Source of the DNA: Alphaproteobacteria bacterium | GTDB taxonomy: Bacteria; Pseudomonadota; Alphaproteobacteria; RF32; CAG-239 | Direction of reading: 5' to 3' | Length of the DNA: 64,000 nt | NCBI GenBank assembly: GCA_900767645.1 | Contig: CAAFZY010000021.1 | Location: forward strand, 1 to 64,000 | Shown here: positions 42,296-52,720 of the stretch, piece after piece | How positions within the stretch are numbered: the stretch's first letter is position 1 | Layout of the letters: each line of letters opens with the position of its first letter | Made by a program: the position numbers and the translations under genes | The notes under the pieces: model-generated | What the model saw: only the letters and a program-made list of their open reading frames with translations | What the model was told of the DNA's origin: nothing | Database searches by the model: none

Positions 42296-43075
42296 TTAAA
42301 CTCTTTGTGCTTTTGCAAATAACTTAAAAAAGTTGTTAGTAGTTATAGCCGATATCTTATTTAAATCAAGACCTTTTATTTTAGCCAAACATTCTGCCGT
42401 ATGCACTATAAACGAAGGTTCGTTGACTTTACCGCGTAACGGAACCGGTGCCAAATACGGGCTGTCGGTTTCAAGCAATAATTTTTCTTCCGGCACTTTG
42501 GCAAACGATGCTCGCAGCTCTTCCGAGCTTTTGAAGGTAATAATCCCCGATGCCGAAACATAAAAGCCTATATCAAGCAATGCCGAAGCCAATTTCCAAG
42601 CGGAAGAATAGCAGTGCAAAACGCCGGTAAAAGGCTTTTGTTTATAGGCGGATGTTAAAATTTCCGCAGTGTCGTCTTCTGCCTCGCGACTGTGAATAAT
42701 TATCGGCAATCCGCTTTGTTGCGCGGCGGTTATCATTTTTTTAAGCACCTTAATTTGCACATCTTTAGGACTGAAATCATAAAAATAATCAAGACCGCAC
42801 TCGCCGATTGCCACTACTTGCGGCAATAAAGTGTTTTTCAAAACATCTTCAGCGGTTATATTTTCATAATCAGTCGCATCATGCGGGTGCACTCCGGTTA
42901 CGGTTGAAACTTCCGGATATCTTTTGCTGATTTCCAGCTGTAACGGAAGTTCATCAAATTTACCGCCGGCATTTAACATATATTCGATACCGGCTGCTCG
43001 AGCGCGTTGCATAACCGCATCTAAACCAACATATATTTCATCGGAGCCCAAATGGCAATGGCTATCAACTAACAT
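42296..43075 (-). CDS. tatD: TatD-family hydrolase (second of two)
   Basis: The 259-residue TIM-barrel protein has DSHCHL near residue 4, GECGLDYFYDFSPK, a HSREAEDDT segment, LHCYSSAWK and ETDSPYLAPVP, the complete TatD/YcfH pattern. It is likely a metal-dependent 3'-5' DNase or a related hydrolase. It is placed directly after holB (gap 0), as in many bacteria, although metG, which often sits between them, is missing. Confidence 0.95.
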   Translation of the reverse strand: MLVDSHCHLGSDEIYVGLDAVMQRARAAGIEYMLNAGGKFDELPLQLEISKRYPEVSTVTGVHPHDATDYENITAEDVLKNTLLPQVVAIGECGLDYFYDFSPKDVQIKVLKKMITAAQQSGLPIIIHSREAEDDTAEILTSAYKQKPFTGVLHCYSSAWKLASALLDIGFYVSASGIITFKSSEELRASFAKVPEEKLLLETDSPYLAPVPLRGKVNEPSFIVHTAECLAKIKGLDLNKISAITTNNFFKLFAKAQRV

Positions 43076-44119
43076 TTACATTGCTCCGCAAATGGTGGTT
43101 ATAATATTGTACATAACCTGTTTTTTATCCATATTAAGCGATGCAACCTCGTTGACCATGGCTGTAATTTTATTCCATGCGTTGCTAAGCTCCTCAACCT
43201 TTTCGCCGCCTTTCATATTTTCGGCAACAAAGTGTTTAATCAGCTCGACAGCCAAGTTCCATGCATCTTCATCACGCGCCGCATCATCACAAAATTGCAA
43301 TGCGTCCGTTAAATTATACTGTTCGCGAGCATAGAATAAGCTTTCAAGCAACTTGTATTTGTTCAGCCCGCCGTATTCGGAATAACGCAAGGCATTACCT
43401 ATACTTCCGGAGCTGATTTCAGCAAGTCCTTTAACTTCCGCTTCAGTTAATGCGGGATTATAGCGGCGCAACAATGAAGCAACTTCATCTTGGGTTAAAG
43501 GCTGTAAATTTATTTTAGCGCAACGCGAACGAATGGTTGGCAACAGGCGATTGGGGTTATGGCTGATTAAAAGCAACATGCTTTTAGCCGGCGGTTCTTC
43601 CAAAATTTTAAGTATGGCATTGGCGCTGGCAATATTCATATCGTCAACGCTGTCTACAATCACAATACGCCAACTGCCGTCGAATGATTTTTTGCCTAAA
43701 AATTCATTGATTGTTCTGATTTCATCAACTTTAATTACTGCCGATTTTTTTAAGCTTTGAACTTCATCATCGCTTAAAGCTTCGCCATCTTTAATTGCTT
43801 TGATAATTTTTTTCTTATCGTTTTCAATAAAATCGCGTTCAATAATTTTTAAATTAGGATGCGACCGATTGGCAACCAACCTAAAGGCAGTATTACTCTC
43901 AGGAAGTTCTAATGTGGCGTAAGCATCTTTATTCGCCTCATCCGCCGCAAGTAAAAAACGAGCCATGCGATAAGCCAAAGTTGCTTTACCGATACCTTCC
44001 GGTCCGGTTATCATCAACGAATTATGCAGAGTTCCGGCTTTCCAAGCCCTTAAAAACAGTTCTTCGGCTTCATGATGCCCGCATAAATACGGATTGGTAT
44101 ACGGTTCGATTTTTTCCAT
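43076..44119 (-). CDS. holB: DNA polymerase III subunit delta'
   Basis: Delta' is part of the clamp loader of the replicative polymerase. The 347-residue protein has an AAA+ core with GPEGIGKAT, VDSVDDMNIASANAILKILEEPP and the IRSRC sensor motif. The zinc-module cysteines of the usual delta' are not seen, as in other alphaproteobacterial versions. It follows tmk with a gap of 9 bases. Confidence 0.92.
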   Translation of the reverse strand: MEKIEPYTNPYLCGHHEAEELFLRAWKAGTLHNSLMITGPEGIGKATLAYRMARFLLAADEANKDAYATLELPESNTAFRLVANRSHPNLKIIERDFIENDKKKIIKAIKDGEALSDDEVQSLKKSAVIKVDEIRTINEFLGKKSFDGSWRIVIVDSVDDMNIASANAILKILEEPPAKSMLLLISHNPNRLLPTIRSRCAKINLQPLTQDEVASLLRRYNPALTEAEVKGLAEISSGSIGNALRYSEYGGLNKYKLLESLFYAREQYNLTDALQFCDDAARDEDAWNLAVELIKHFVAENMKGGEKVEELSNAWNKITAMVNEVASLNMDKKQVMYNIITTICGAM

Positions 44120-44128
44120 GACAATCCT

Positions 44129-44782
44129 TTATAAATTAAACTTTGCCTCAATTACGGCAACAATGTCATCATGCAATTTTGCAACGGTTTTGTCGGCATT
44201 TAACACTACGCATCTTTCCGCCTCGTTTTCGGCTATTTCCAAATAACCGCGGCGCAATTTTTTATGCCATTGAAGCGCTTTATTTTCAAAGCGAATTTCT
44301 TTGGTTGCCATGCCTTCGGCTTTTTTGAACGAACGCGCCAGACCTATTTCAGGATTAATATCCAAGATAATAGTCAAATCAGGCTTAAAATTACCGGCAA
44401 CAAACTTATACAGGGCATTGATATCCTCGCGCGACAAACGCTTATCATAAGCATAATATTGATAAGCCATTGTAGAATCGGCAAAACGGTCGCTTAAAAC
44501 CCATTCGCCTTTTTCAAGCGCCGGCCATACTTTTTGCGTCAGGTGTATGCGCCGGTCGGCAAAAAACAACAGAGCCTCGCTAACAGCGTCTATTTTATCA
44601 GAATCGCCTTCGGTTAAAATATGGCGCAACTGTTTGCCGATTTCCGTTCCTCCGGGTTCTTTGGTCAGAATCGTTTTTTTGCCTTTTTGTTCAAGATAAT
44701 CTGCCAGTAGTTTGATTTGAGTCGATTTTCCGGTTCCCTCACCGCCTTCGAAAGTAATAAATTTACCGGCTGAGATGTTCAT
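44129..44782 (-). CDS. tmk: Thymidylate kinase
   Basis: Tmk phosphorylates dTMP to dTDP. The 217-residue protein has the P-loop FEGGEGTGKST (about 13-23), the TKEPGGT motif, and the DRFADSTMAYQ motif for nucleotide binding. It overlaps the preceding dac gene by one base and leads directly to holB, an order that is widely conserved. Confidence 0.97.
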   Translation of the reverse strand: MNISAGKFITFEGGEGTGKSTQIKLLADYLEQKGKKTILTKEPGGTEIGKQLRHILTEGDSDKIDAVSEALLFFADRRIHLTQKVWPALEKGEWVLSDRFADSTMAYQYYAYDKRLSREDINALYKFVAGNFKPDLTIILDINPEIGLARSFKKAEGMATKEIRFENKALQWHKKLRRGYLEIAENEAERCVVLNADKTVAKLHDDIVAVIEAKFNL

Positions 44783-45924
44783 TATTTATCTCCTAACACC
44801 AAATACTTTAAGTTTGCCCAAAAGCGTCCCATTACTCCGAGTTCGGCAACATTATCGGTTGCCACCAAATCAATTTTTTTGATTTCACCTTCCGGATCGG
44901 TTATTTCGGCATGACCGATAAGCTCGCCTTTTTTAATCGGCGCTTTAACCGGCTCATCATAAACAACTTTCATTTTATACTGTGAACGGGCACTGCGGCG
45001 GATAGTTTCGCTAACATCTTCCGGCACGGCGATATTTACGCTTTTAACCGTACCGTACCAAACCGGAACTTCGGCCATAACTTGTCCGGCAGATAAAATT
45101 TTGTAGTTATCAAACTCACGGAAGCCATAATTCATAAGACGCTCAGCCTCTTCCGAACGCTCTTTGTTGCTGTTCATGCCCGACATAACCTCAATTAAGC
45201 GGCGGCCGCCTTTGGCAACCGACGCGGTAAGGCAAAATCCGGCCTCATCGGTATGTCCGGTTTTCAAACCGTCAGCGCCCGACATAGTATAGAGCAACGG
45301 ATTGCGGTTGCCTTGCTTAATGTTGTTATGCTTAAATTCTTTTTCGGAAAAGATATGGTAAAATTGCGGAAATTCTTTAATGATTTTACGCGCAAGCAAA
45401 GCCAAATCTTCAACCGACATTTTTTGATCAGGATGCGGCAATCCGGTTGAGTTGGCAAAAGTGCTGTTTTTCAGCCCGATTTTTTCAGCCGTTTCATTCA
45501 TTAAAACCGCAAAATCTTCTTCCGTGCCGGCAATATTTTCAGCTGCGGTAATGCAAGCATCGTTACCTGATTGTACGATAATTCCTTGTAACAAGTCTTC
45601 AATAGTAACATTTTCACCGATTTTTAAGAACATGGTGGAACCGCCGCTTGCCGCGCCGCCTTTGCGCCATGCGTTTTCACTGACGGTAAAAGTATCTTCC
45701 AATGAAAGAGAGCCGTTTCTTAACTTGTCAAAAATTATGTATAAGGTCATGAGCTTACTCATGGAAGCCGGCGCCACTTTAACATCATGATTTTTTGTGT
45801 AAATATATGCTCCGGTATCATAATCAATTAAAATTGCATTGCGCGCGGCGGTTTCAAAGGCAAAAGCCTGTCCTGAAATACTGCTTAACAGTAACGCCGT
45901 AAATAACATTTTTTTACCATTCAT
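44782..45924 (-). CDS. D-alanyl-D-alanine carboxypeptidase (PBP5/6 type)
   Basis: The 380-residue periplasmic enzyme trims the pentapeptide of peptidoglycan. It has a signal peptide ending near AFA at 20-22, and the penicillin-binding motifs SMSK (54-57), SGN (119-121) and KTG (221-223). A C-terminal beta domain (about 275-360) and an end with aromatic residues follow, suitable for membrane attachment. It belongs to the rlpA-dac-tmk-holB order of Alphaproteobacteria. Confidence 0.96.
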   Translation of the reverse strand: MNGKKMLFTALLLSSISGQAFAFETAARNAILIDYDTGAYIYTKNHDVKVAPASMSKLMTLYIIFDKLRNGSLSLEDTFTVSENAWRKGGAASGGSTMFLKIGENVTIEDLLQGIIVQSGNDACITAAENIAGTEEDFAVLMNETAEKIGLKNSTFANSTGLPHPDQKMSVEDLALLARKIIKEFPQFYHIFSEKEFKHNNIKQGNRNPLLYTMSGADGLKTGHTDEAGFCLTASVAKGGRRLIEVMSGMNSNKERSEEAERLMNYGFREFDNYKILSAGQVMAEVPVWYGTVKSVNIAVPEDVSETIRRSARSQYKMKVVYDEPVKAPIKKGELIGHAEITDPEGEIKKIDLVATDNVAELGVMGRFWANLKYLVLGDK

Positions 45925-45936
45925 CTTAATTTCTCC

Positions 45937-46755
45937 TTATTCTTTTATGATTTTGGCATCATAAACGCCATAATTTCTGATTTTGTTAAGCGTAACCACG
46001 GCTTCTTCTTCATGCGAAAAAGGCCCGATACGCACCCGATAAAACATTGTGTTGCCGACAAAAGCATTATTTACGCGGCTTTTGCCGAACTTTGAAAGCT
46101 TGGCAGACAGATTGTCGGCATATTCTTTTTGTGAAAATGAACCGGCCTGAATATAATATGATGATGCCAAGCTTGCGGTTGCCGGTACTTTCATAACCGG
46201 AATTGTTACATTATCCGGAACATTTTGCCCCAGCAACGCCGCTTTAAGCGCCTTACTTTCTTTAGCCATAACTTCAACTCTGACTTTTGTAATTCCTTTT
46301 GTCTGATAGCCCAACAGTTGCGCGCCGCGTTTGGAAATATCAATAATGCGTTCTTTGGCATACGGACCGCGGTCATTAACGCGCAACACCAGCGAACGCC
46401 CGTTTTCCAAGTTGGTGACTTTAACAATTGACGGCAACGGCAATGTACGATGGGCGGCAGTTAAAGTGTTCATATCATAGCGCTCGCCGTTGGCGGTTTT
46501 TTTGGCGTGAAAATCTTCGCCGTACCAACTGGCCATACCGACTTCGGAATAATTATAATCTTCAGCCGGATAATACCATTTGCCCATAATTTTATACGGA
46601 TTGCCGACCTTGTATACTCCGCCGTATTGTTTAATGGTAATTGCTTGCGCCTGCGGCGACAGGCCGCTTAATTCAGGCGTTCCGGTTGAAGAGCATGCCG
46701 CCAAAACGGTTATCAGCATTAAGCTTATGCAAATTTTTATTTTATCAAAGTTCAT
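45937..46755 (-). CDS. rlpA: RlpA-like septal lipoprotein with SPOR domain
   Basis: The 272-residue lipoprotein (lipobox ending at Cys21) has a double-psi beta-barrel domain at about 75-170 with ASWYGEDFHAKKTANGE, and a SPOR domain at about 195-272. RlpA proteins bind denuded glycan at the division site; some are lytic transglycosylases. Its place just upstream of a D,D-carboxypeptidase gene is a conserved arrangement. Confidence 0.95.
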   Translation of the reverse strand: MNFDKIKICISLMLITVLAACSSTGTPELSGLSPQAQAITIKQYGGVYKVGNPYKIMGKWYYPAEDYNYSEVGMASWYGEDFHAKKTANGERYDMNTLTAAHRTLPLPSIVKVTNLENGRSLVLRVNDRGPYAKERIIDISKRGAQLLGYQTKGITKVRVEVMAKESKALKAALLGQNVPDNVTIPVMKVPATASLASSYYIQAGSFSQKEYADNLSAKLSKFGKSRVNNAFVGNTMFYRVRIGPFSHEEEAVVTLNKIRNYGVYDAKIIKE

Positions 46756-46791
46756 TTTATTGTTTATTCTCGCTTTTAATAATCTTTCGGC

Positions 46792-48123
46792 TTAATTTAG
46801 CTTGCTTTTTGTTTTACGTCCAGCATCATTTTCAGCCTGTGAATTTTTTGCTTTTGAATTTTTAGGCGGTTGCACCGGAACAATAAATCCGGTTTTTGAA
46901 TTGTAATGACGTATTTTATTCAAAAGTTGCCAATCAGGATATCCGTCTTGATGCATACCGGCTTTTGCCTGCAATCTTTTCACTGCTTTTTTGGTTTTCG
47001 GGCCTAAAATGCCGTCTTCTTTCAATTTGGTGCGCAAAAGCTTGTTGGCAAACGCCTGCACTTCTTTTACTTCCATATCTGTGAGCTTATATTGCTGATT
47101 GTTGTTGATGGCATTGTGCGGCAGTTCATTATTAACGTAATCGGCCAATATACCGATGGTTAAAGCATAATTTTCGGAACGATTCCAAATCATAATCCGC
47201 TTAAAGTTACCAAACACCAAATAGGCCGTTCCTTTGCGGCCGTCCGGAATGATTAGCCAACCTTTTAATTCGCTACTCCATGCAAGTTTTTTATTGTCCA
47301 TGGTTCTAATGCCTAAATCAGACCATTGCTTAACTGTTTTCGGGGTTTTATATCCGCTTTCAAGATAGTTGAAATTCCATGGCAGACGAACCATTCCGCC
47401 CCACGGCTCATCGGGTTTCCAGCCCAATTGGCTTAAATAATTGGCGGCTGAGCCGACGGCATCATCAAACGAATCCCAAATATCGACCACTCCGTCGCCG
47501 TCATAATCAATTGCGTAAGCATTATAAGTTGAAGGCATAAACTGAAAATGCCCCATTGCTCCCGCCCATGAACCAAGCATTTTATTATTTTGCAGGTTAT
47601 ATTTTTCCATGATTTTCAAAACATTATACAGTTCGTTTTTGAAAAAAGCCGAACGGCGGTTTTTGTAACTCAAATTAGTCAAACCGTCAATTAAATGATA
47701 TTTGCCCTTGTTTTCGCCGAAATTGGTTTCAACCGCCCAAAAAGCAGTTAAATAATTAAGCGGAACCCCGTATTCGCGTTCAAGATTAGGATAATCTTTT
47801 TGTAATTTGCGATAATAACTGCGAGCTTTTTCAACACGGTGCGGATTTACCAAACGGTTTATATAATCTTTGGAAGTTAAAATAAATTCAGCTTGTTTTT
47901 TGTCTTTACAAACAACTTCAGGCGCTTGGTGATAATAGGTGTTATCACCATAGGCCTTTTCTATGGTTTTAGGACTGATACCGCGTTTTATCATATCGGC
48001 TTTCAGCTCGCTTAAAAAAGCAAGCCATTCTTTCGTGGGCTCTGTTTCGACAGATTTAGCCTGCACCGTAAAGACCATTGCCGAAAACATTATTATCAAA
48101 CATATTTTTTTCAGAACAAACAT
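46792..48123 (-). CDS. Lytic murein transglycosylase, MltB type, with peptidoglycan-binding domain
   Basis: The 443-residue protein has a signal peptide (cleavage after about VQA, residue 22) and an SLT_2 catalytic domain in which Glu132 of FWAVETNFGE is the catalytic residue. A C-terminal PG_binding_1 domain lies at about 350-410 (NKLLRTKLKEDGILGPKT). No lipobox is present, so it is likely soluble in the periplasm. It starts the long run of envelope and replication genes that reaches lolD. Confidence 0.94.
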   Translation of the reverse strand: MFVLKKICLIIMFSAMVFTVQAKSVETEPTKEWLAFLSELKADMIKRGISPKTIEKAYGDNTYYHQAPEVVCKDKKQAEFILTSKDYINRLVNPHRVEKARSYYRKLQKDYPNLEREYGVPLNYLTAFWAVETNFGENKGKYHLIDGLTNLSYKNRRSAFFKNELYNVLKIMEKYNLQNNKMLGSWAGAMGHFQFMPSTYNAYAIDYDGDGVVDIWDSFDDAVGSAANYLSQLGWKPDEPWGGMVRLPWNFNYLESGYKTPKTVKQWSDLGIRTMDNKKLAWSSELKGWLIIPDGRKGTAYLVFGNFKRIMIWNRSENYALTIGILADYVNNELPHNAINNNQQYKLTDMEVKEVQAFANKLLRTKLKEDGILGPKTKKAVKRLQAKAGMHQDGYPDWQLLNKIRHYNSKTGFIVPVQPPKNSKAKNSQAENDAGRKTKSKLN

Positions 48124-48220
48124 TGCGCACCCTATTTACAAATATGTGCCAAGTGTAAAGCATTTAAAACAAACTTGCAACCCGCTCTTGAATTTATAAG
48201 ATGATTTTTGCACAAGATGA

Positions 48221-49528
48221 TTACGCCAAAAGCTTAATTCCGAAAATTTTATATAATTTCGCAGCCTCGGTCGCGCCGATTTTTACTGAAAAGACAAGTT
48301 TTTCATCAGTTTGCATTTTGTTGATAACTTCGGCGTTGGTATAGAGCCATGACTGTAATTTGCCGTTTCCGACATCTGCCTCAATCTGATAAATTTTGTT
48401 ATGCGCCGTAAGTTTGGCATCAATCGTTTTAAGTAAAGTATCGCAGCCCTGCCCCGTTGTTGCCGAAACCGCCAAAAGAGTTTTGGACTGATTGCTTAAT
48501 TTATGAGTCAAAACCGCTTTTTCATCAGTTGTCAGCAAATCGATTTTATTTAACACTTCAATATAATTATCGGCGTTTTCTATTTGTTTTAAGCCCAAAT
48601 TGTGCAAAACTTCAAGCACGTCGGCGCGTTGCAAATCAGTGTCGGCATTGGATATATCGCGCACATGCACCACTATATCGGCTTCCAATACTTCTTCCAA
48701 CGTGGAGCGAAACGCCATCACCAACTCATGCGGCAAATCAGAAATAAAACCTACCGTATCGGAAAAAATAACTTCTCGGCCCGACGGCAAAGTCACTTTA
48801 CGCAAAGTGGGGTCAAGCGTGGCAAAAAGCATATTTTCAGAGAGCACATTGCTTCCTGAAAGCCGATTGAACAGCGATGATTTGCCGGCATTGGTATAAC
48901 CGACCAGCGCCACAATCGGATACGGAACTTTGCGACGATTGCCGCGTTGCAATTCACGCGTATTTTTAACTTTTTCAAGCTCTTTTTTAATTTTGATGAT
49001 TTTTTCATCAATAATACGCCTGTCAAGCTCAATTTGCTTTTCACCGGGACCACCTAAAAAACCCGCGCCGCCGCGTTGGCGCTCAAGGTGCGTCCAGCTT
49101 CTGACCAAGCGCGAGCGCTGATAAGTTAAATGAGCAAGCGCAACCTGCAACTTACCTTCATTGGTCTGCGCGCGTTCGCCGAAAATTTCAAGTATTAATG
49201 CCGTACGGTCAATAACCTTCAGGTTAAGAGCTTTTTCCAAATTACGCTGCTGAATCGGGGTGAGCGCTGCGTCAACAATCATCAATCTGATATCATTAAT
49301 CTCGGCTTTTTGCTTAATATTTTCAATAAAAGTGCCGCTGAAAAAAGTTGCGGGTTTTATTTCGCGGATTTTGGGCGATTCGGTAAATACAACGTTTAAA
49401 TTAATAGCCAGAGAAAGCCCGATTGCTTCAGCCAAACGGCTTTCGGCAGACATGAGCTTTTTCCGGCTTAAAACAAACGGACAAACCACACATACGTTGG
49501 TTTTAACGTTTTGATTAAATTCAGGCAA
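48221..49528 (-). CDS. hflX: Ribosome-associated GTPase HflX
   Basis: HflX is a GTPase that splits stalled or stressed ribosomes. The 435-residue protein has the N-terminal HflX domain, the GGPGEKQIELDRR linker, and the GTPase motifs GYTNAGKSSLFN, DTVGF and NKID. It follows hfq after 3 bases, and the hfq-hflX pair is a conserved unit in proteobacteria. The length is normal. Confidence 0.97.
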   Translation of the reverse strand: MPEFNQNVKTNVCVVCPFVLSRKKLMSAESRLAEAIGLSLAINLNVVFTESPKIREIKPATFFSGTFIENIKQKAEINDIRLMIVDAALTPIQQRNLEKALNLKVIDRTALILEIFGERAQTNEGKLQVALAHLTYQRSRLVRSWTHLERQRGGAGFLGGPGEKQIELDRRIIDEKIIKIKKELEKVKNTRELQRGNRRKVPYPIVALVGYTNAGKSSLFNRLSGSNVLSENMLFATLDPTLRKVTLPSGREVIFSDTVGFISDLPHELVMAFRSTLEEVLEADIVVHVRDISNADTDLQRADVLEVLHNLGLKQIENADNYIEVLNKIDLLTTDEKAVLTHKLSNQSKTLLAVSATTGQGCDTLLKTIDAKLTAHNKIYQIEADVGNGKLQSWLYTNAEVINKMQTDEKLVFSVKIGATEAAKLYKIFGIKLLA

Positions 49529-49531
49529 GTT

Positions 49532-49750
49532 TTATTCTTCTACAACATCAACGGCTTGCACCGGCATAATGGTGGAAACGGCGTGTTTATAAACAAGCTG
49601 AGTGTGTCCGTCGCGCCGTAACAGCAAAGAGCTGTCGTCAAACCATGTAATCACGCCCTGCAACTTTACGCCGTTAATTAAAAACACGGTAACCGCAATT
49701 TTGTTTTCTTTTATATCATTTAAAAAATCATTCTGAGCATTTTTAGTCAT
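49532..49750 (-). CDS. hfq: RNA chaperone Hfq
   Basis: Hfq is the hexameric Sm-like protein that pairs small RNAs with mRNAs. The 72-residue protein has Sm1 ([18 protein letters not shown]) and the Sm2 motif YKHAVSTI. The C-terminus is very short, as in many Alphaproteobacteria. AAGGA precedes the start. A likely promoter lies at 49795-49823. Confidence 0.97.
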   Translation of the reverse strand: MTKNAQNDFLNDIKENKIAVTVFLINGVKLQGVITWFDDSSLLLRRDGHTQLVYKHAVSTIMPVQAVDVVEE

Positions 49751-49794
49751 TTAATAATATCCTTATCAGGTTATTTATTCTTTGTCAGTTATTT

Positions 49795-49823
49795 AAGATA
49801 AGCGCATACTCATAAATAGTAAA
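49795..49823 (-). promoter_or_regulatory. Likely promoter of hfq-hflX
   Basis: On the minus strand TTTACT (49823-49818) and TATCTT (49800-49795) are 17 bases apart, about 45 bases upstream of the hfq start. Confidence 0.45.
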
Positions 49824-49862
49824 GAGTTGATTTTTAAAAAGGGGATAACTTTATATTTTAAA

Positions 49863-50396
49863 TTATTCCTCATCTTTTGACGCACGGTATTTTTCAAGTT
49901 TTTTCAAAAGCATATTACGCTTTAAGCGGCTTAGGCGGTCAATATATAAAATTCCGTCCAGATGGTCGATTTCATGCTGGAGAACAACCGCCTCATAATC
50001 AACGGCCTCAATTTCAGATTCTTTTCCGTTATAATCGGTGTAACGAACTTTGATTCGTTCATGGCGTTCAACATCGGCGCTTTGCCCCGGAACCGAAAGA
50101 CAACCTTCACAAAAAATTATTTTTTCTTCTGATTTATAAACAATTTCAGGGTTAATCAAATACATCGGTTTGCCGGCTTTCCAGTTATCGTCTTCACCGT
50201 GTTGCTTGGTGTCAATTACAATAACACGCTTGGAAACTCCAACCTGTGGAGCTGCCAAGCCGACGCCTTTATCCGCGTACATGGTTTCAAGCATATCATC
50301 TAAAAGCCGGCGCAACTCGTCGTCAACTTTCAAAACCCGTTCGCATTTTTGGTGCAATATCGGGTGCGGATATTCATAAAGCTGCAAAACCGCCAT
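49863..50396 (-). CDS. def: Peptide deformylase
   Basis: Peptide deformylase removes the formyl group from new proteins. The 177-residue metalloenzyme has the three family motifs GVGLAAPQVG (44-53), EGCLSVP with the metal ligand Cys99, and QHEIDH with His141, Glu142 and His145. Length is typical. It follows nusB after 13 bases at the end of the operon, rather than being next to fmt. Confidence 0.97.
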   Translation of the reverse strand: MAVLQLYEYPHPILHQKCERVLKVDDELRRLLDDMLETMYADKGVGLAAPQVGVSKRVIVIDTKQHGEDDNWKAGKPMYLINPEIVYKSEEKIIFCEGCLSVPGQSADVERHERIKVRYTDYNGKESEIEAVDYEAVVLQHEIDHLDGILYIDRLSRLKRNMLLKKLEKYRASKDEE

Positions 50397-50409
50397 TTTT
50401 TCCTCCGTG

Positions 50410-50898
50410 TTAAGCTCTTACGGCGTGAGCAATTTGATCAAGCAAAGCGTTTACCATTTTGGGCTCGTTTTTGTTGTAAAAAGCATAAGCTAAATCAACA
50501 TATTCTTGAATTAAAACTTTAGTATCAACGTCCATTGTATTGGTTAATTCATAAACAGCGCACAACAGTAAAGCCTGCATGGTGCCGTCCATGCGCTCTA
50601 ACGACCATTTTTCTTTTAAATAATGTTCAAGCGAACGTTCCAAATCTTGTTTTTTGGCATGAACGCCGCGTACCAAACTTTCGAAGTATTCGGTATCAAT
50701 CGGCGAAATTTCAATCATTTCTTCTGTTTCGGTCACGGCATCTTCTTCAATAACATAACGCCCGACTTTGCCTTCCGTGAAGTCTTTAATAACTTCATCA
50801 ACCGGCAACTGACCGTAAGCAATCATATAGGTTGCCTGCACGGCTGCCAAACGAGCGCCTGATTTGCGGCGAATTTTTCCCGATACAAATTTAGTCAT
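50410..50898 (-). CDS. nusB: Transcription antitermination factor NusB
   Basis: NusB joins NusE in rRNA antitermination complexes. The 162-residue helical protein has the [14 protein letters not shown] start of the NusB fold and the C-terminal [31 protein letters not shown] helices. The start at 50898 (MTKFVSG) has AAGGA 7 bases upstream and overlaps the nrdR stop by 8 bases; the longer start at 50913 is inside nrdR. It commonly follows nrdR or ribH. Confidence 0.94.
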   Translation of the reverse strand: MTKFVSGKIRRKSGARLAAVQATYMIAYGQLPVDEVIKDFTEGKVGRYVIEEDAVTETEEMIEISPIDTEYFESLVRGVHAKKQDLERSLEHYLKEKWSLERMDGTMQALLLCAVYELTNTMDVDTKVLIQEYVDLAYAFYNKNEPKMVNALLDQIAHAVRA

Positions 50899-51388
50899 CG
50901 TTTTTTCCTTCAATATTATTTTCTAAAACCGGCTTTGCCAATTTATCAATTGTATCAACAAATTCTTCAAAGTCTTTAATTTCTTTAAAATCTTTATAAA
51001 CCGACGCAAAGCGAATATACGCAATGTTGTCAAGGCGGGATAAAGCTTCCATTACCGCCTCGCCGATTGCTTCGGTGCTGATTTCGTTTTCTCCGGAGCT
51101 TTCAAAGCGGCGCTGAATTGAATTTACCACTTTATCAACCCGTTCAGGCGAAATCGGACGCTTGCGAACGGCAAGCTCAATGGAGCGATAAAGCTTCTCA
51201 CGGTCAAAAAACGTTCTCTCGCCGTTTTTTTTAATAACAATCAGCTCCCTCAATTGCACCCGCTCAAAGGTGGTAAAACGCGAACCGCATTCCGGACACT
51301 CGCGGCGGCGCCGAATAGAGGTATCGTCATCGGTGTTGCGCGAATCTTTTACAACCGTGTCATCACACCCGCAAAACGGACATTTCAT
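50891..51388 (-). CDS. nrdR: Transcriptional repressor NrdR
   Basis: NrdR senses nucleotides and represses ribonucleotide reductase genes. The 165-residue protein has the zinc ribbon with Cys3, Cys6, Cys31 and Cys34, and an ATP-cone domain at about 46-136. It overlaps murF by 4 bases and nusB by 8 bases. Its target nrd genes and NrdR boxes are not in the window. Confidence 0.97.
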   Translation of the reverse strand: MKCPFCGCDDTVVKDSRNTDDDTSIRRRRECPECGSRFTTFERVQLRELIVIKKNGERTFFDREKLYRSIELAVRKRPISPERVDKVVNSIQRRFESSGENEISTEAIGEAVMEALSRLDNIAYIRFASVYKDFKEIKDFEEFVDTIDKLAKPVLENNIEGKNDD

Positions 51389-52719
51389 GCTTTAAGCCCC
51401 TTTTCTTTTAACTCATCAGCCACTTGATAAAGCTTTGACGAATATCTTGCTCCTTTTATAAGGACAATATCTTTATTTTGCAAGAGCTGATTTAATAAAA
51501 AATCAGCCAAATTATCTTTATTTTCAAAATAATATTGCGTTATATGCGGCGGAAGCTCGGCTAACATATCTTTCATTTCAGGGCAAACGCCGACCACAAT
51601 ATCAATATTGCTTCTGGCAAGCTCCCGCCCGATTTCAATATGTTTTTGCTTAGAACAGGCTCCGAGTTCGGCCATTTTACCCAAAACCGCAATTTTACGA
51701 CCGTCGGCTTTAAGCCCGTTTAATGACTTTATTGCAAGTTTCATAGCTTCGGGCTGCCCCGAATAACTGTCGTCAATTAAAGTATAAGTTCCTTTATTGG
51801 CGGAAAGGTTTAAGGTATAAGGTTTTCCTCTGCCCTCCAAAGGTTCAAAAGTCTTGATTTTTTCAGCCGCTTTAGCAACATTTAGCCCTAAAGCCTCAAC
51901 AGTTTTAAGCACACACCACGCATTATACAGGCAGTGTTCGCCTGCAGATACATTATCAACCTTTACTTTAGGCTGATGATTTTGTCCGAACTTAACAATT
52001 TCGGCGTTATGCGCGGCGGCTTTTTGCTCCAGAATATCGGCATAGTTTGTGTCGGCGTTAATAATGGCAATTCCGCCCTTTGGCGGCAAGCCCTCAAAAA
52101 TTTCCGCCTTAGCCTCGGCAATGCCTTGCAGATTTTTAAAAAACTCAATATGCATCGGGTACACGTTGGTGATAATGGCAATATCGGGCTTAACAAATGA
52201 AGTTAATCGCGATATTTCGCCTTTGGAGCTCATGCCCATTTCAATAACGGCAAAATCAGCCGTTAAATCCATATTGCACAAACTTTCGGGCACCCCGATA
52301 AAATTGTTGTGATTGCCAACGGTGGCATAAACTTTGCCGAACTCAGTCAAAGCAAATTTAAGCTCTTCTTTGGTGGTGGTTTTGCCGGCGCTGCCGGTTA
52401 AGCCGATAACTTTTCCTTTAAATAATGAGCGGTTATAAGCGCCTATTTTGCCATAAGCGATTAAGGTGTCCGTCACCACAATTTGCTTTTCAGGCAGAAC
52501 ATCCGGAAGTAAGCGATTTACAATCACAAGCGGGCACCCCGCGGCAATAACGTCAGGTACAAAATCATGACCGTCAAATTTTTCGCCGGAGATGGCAATA
52601 AACACATCATGCTGTCCGCATTTGCGGCTATCGGTTGAAACGCCGGTAATAACTGCCGGCGCAACCTTAGAATCAGAGCCGACAATTGCGGCTATTTGCT
52701 CAGATGAAAGCGCTTGCAT
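51385..52719 (-). CDS. murF: UDP-N-acetylmuramoyl-tripeptide-D-alanyl-D-alanine ligase
   Basis: MurF adds D-Ala-D-Ala to the UDP-MurNAc-tripeptide, the last cytoplasmic step of the precursor peptide. The 444-residue protein has the ATP-binding loop [13 protein letters not shown], the VIEMGMS segment, [10 protein letters not shown] and [11 protein letters not shown]. It lies outside a dcw cluster, one base after the hydrogenase gene and 4 bases overlapping nrdR, so it is expressed with them. Confidence 0.95.
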   Translation of the reverse strand: MQALSSEQIAAIVGSDSKVAPAVITGVSTDSRKCGQHDVFIAISGEKFDGHDFVPDVIAAGCPLVIVNRLLPDVLPEKQIVVTDTLIAYGKIGAYNRSLFKGKVIGLTGSAGKTTTKEELKFALTEFGKVYATVGNHNNFIGVPESLCNMDLTADFAVIEMGMSSKGEISRLTSFVKPDIAIITNVYPMHIEFFKNLQGIAEAKAEIFEGLPPKGGIAIINADTNYADILEQKAAAHNAEIVKFGQNHQPKVKVDNVSAGEHCLYNAWCVLKTVEALGLNVAKAAEKIKTFEPLEGRGKPYTLNLSANKGTYTLIDDSYSGQPEAMKLAIKSLNGLKADGRKIAVLGKMAELGACSKQKHIEIGRELARSNIDIVVGVCPEMKDMLAELPPHITQYYFENKDNLADFLLNQLLQNKDIVLIKGARYSSKLYQVADELKEKGLKA

Positions 52720-52720
52720 T

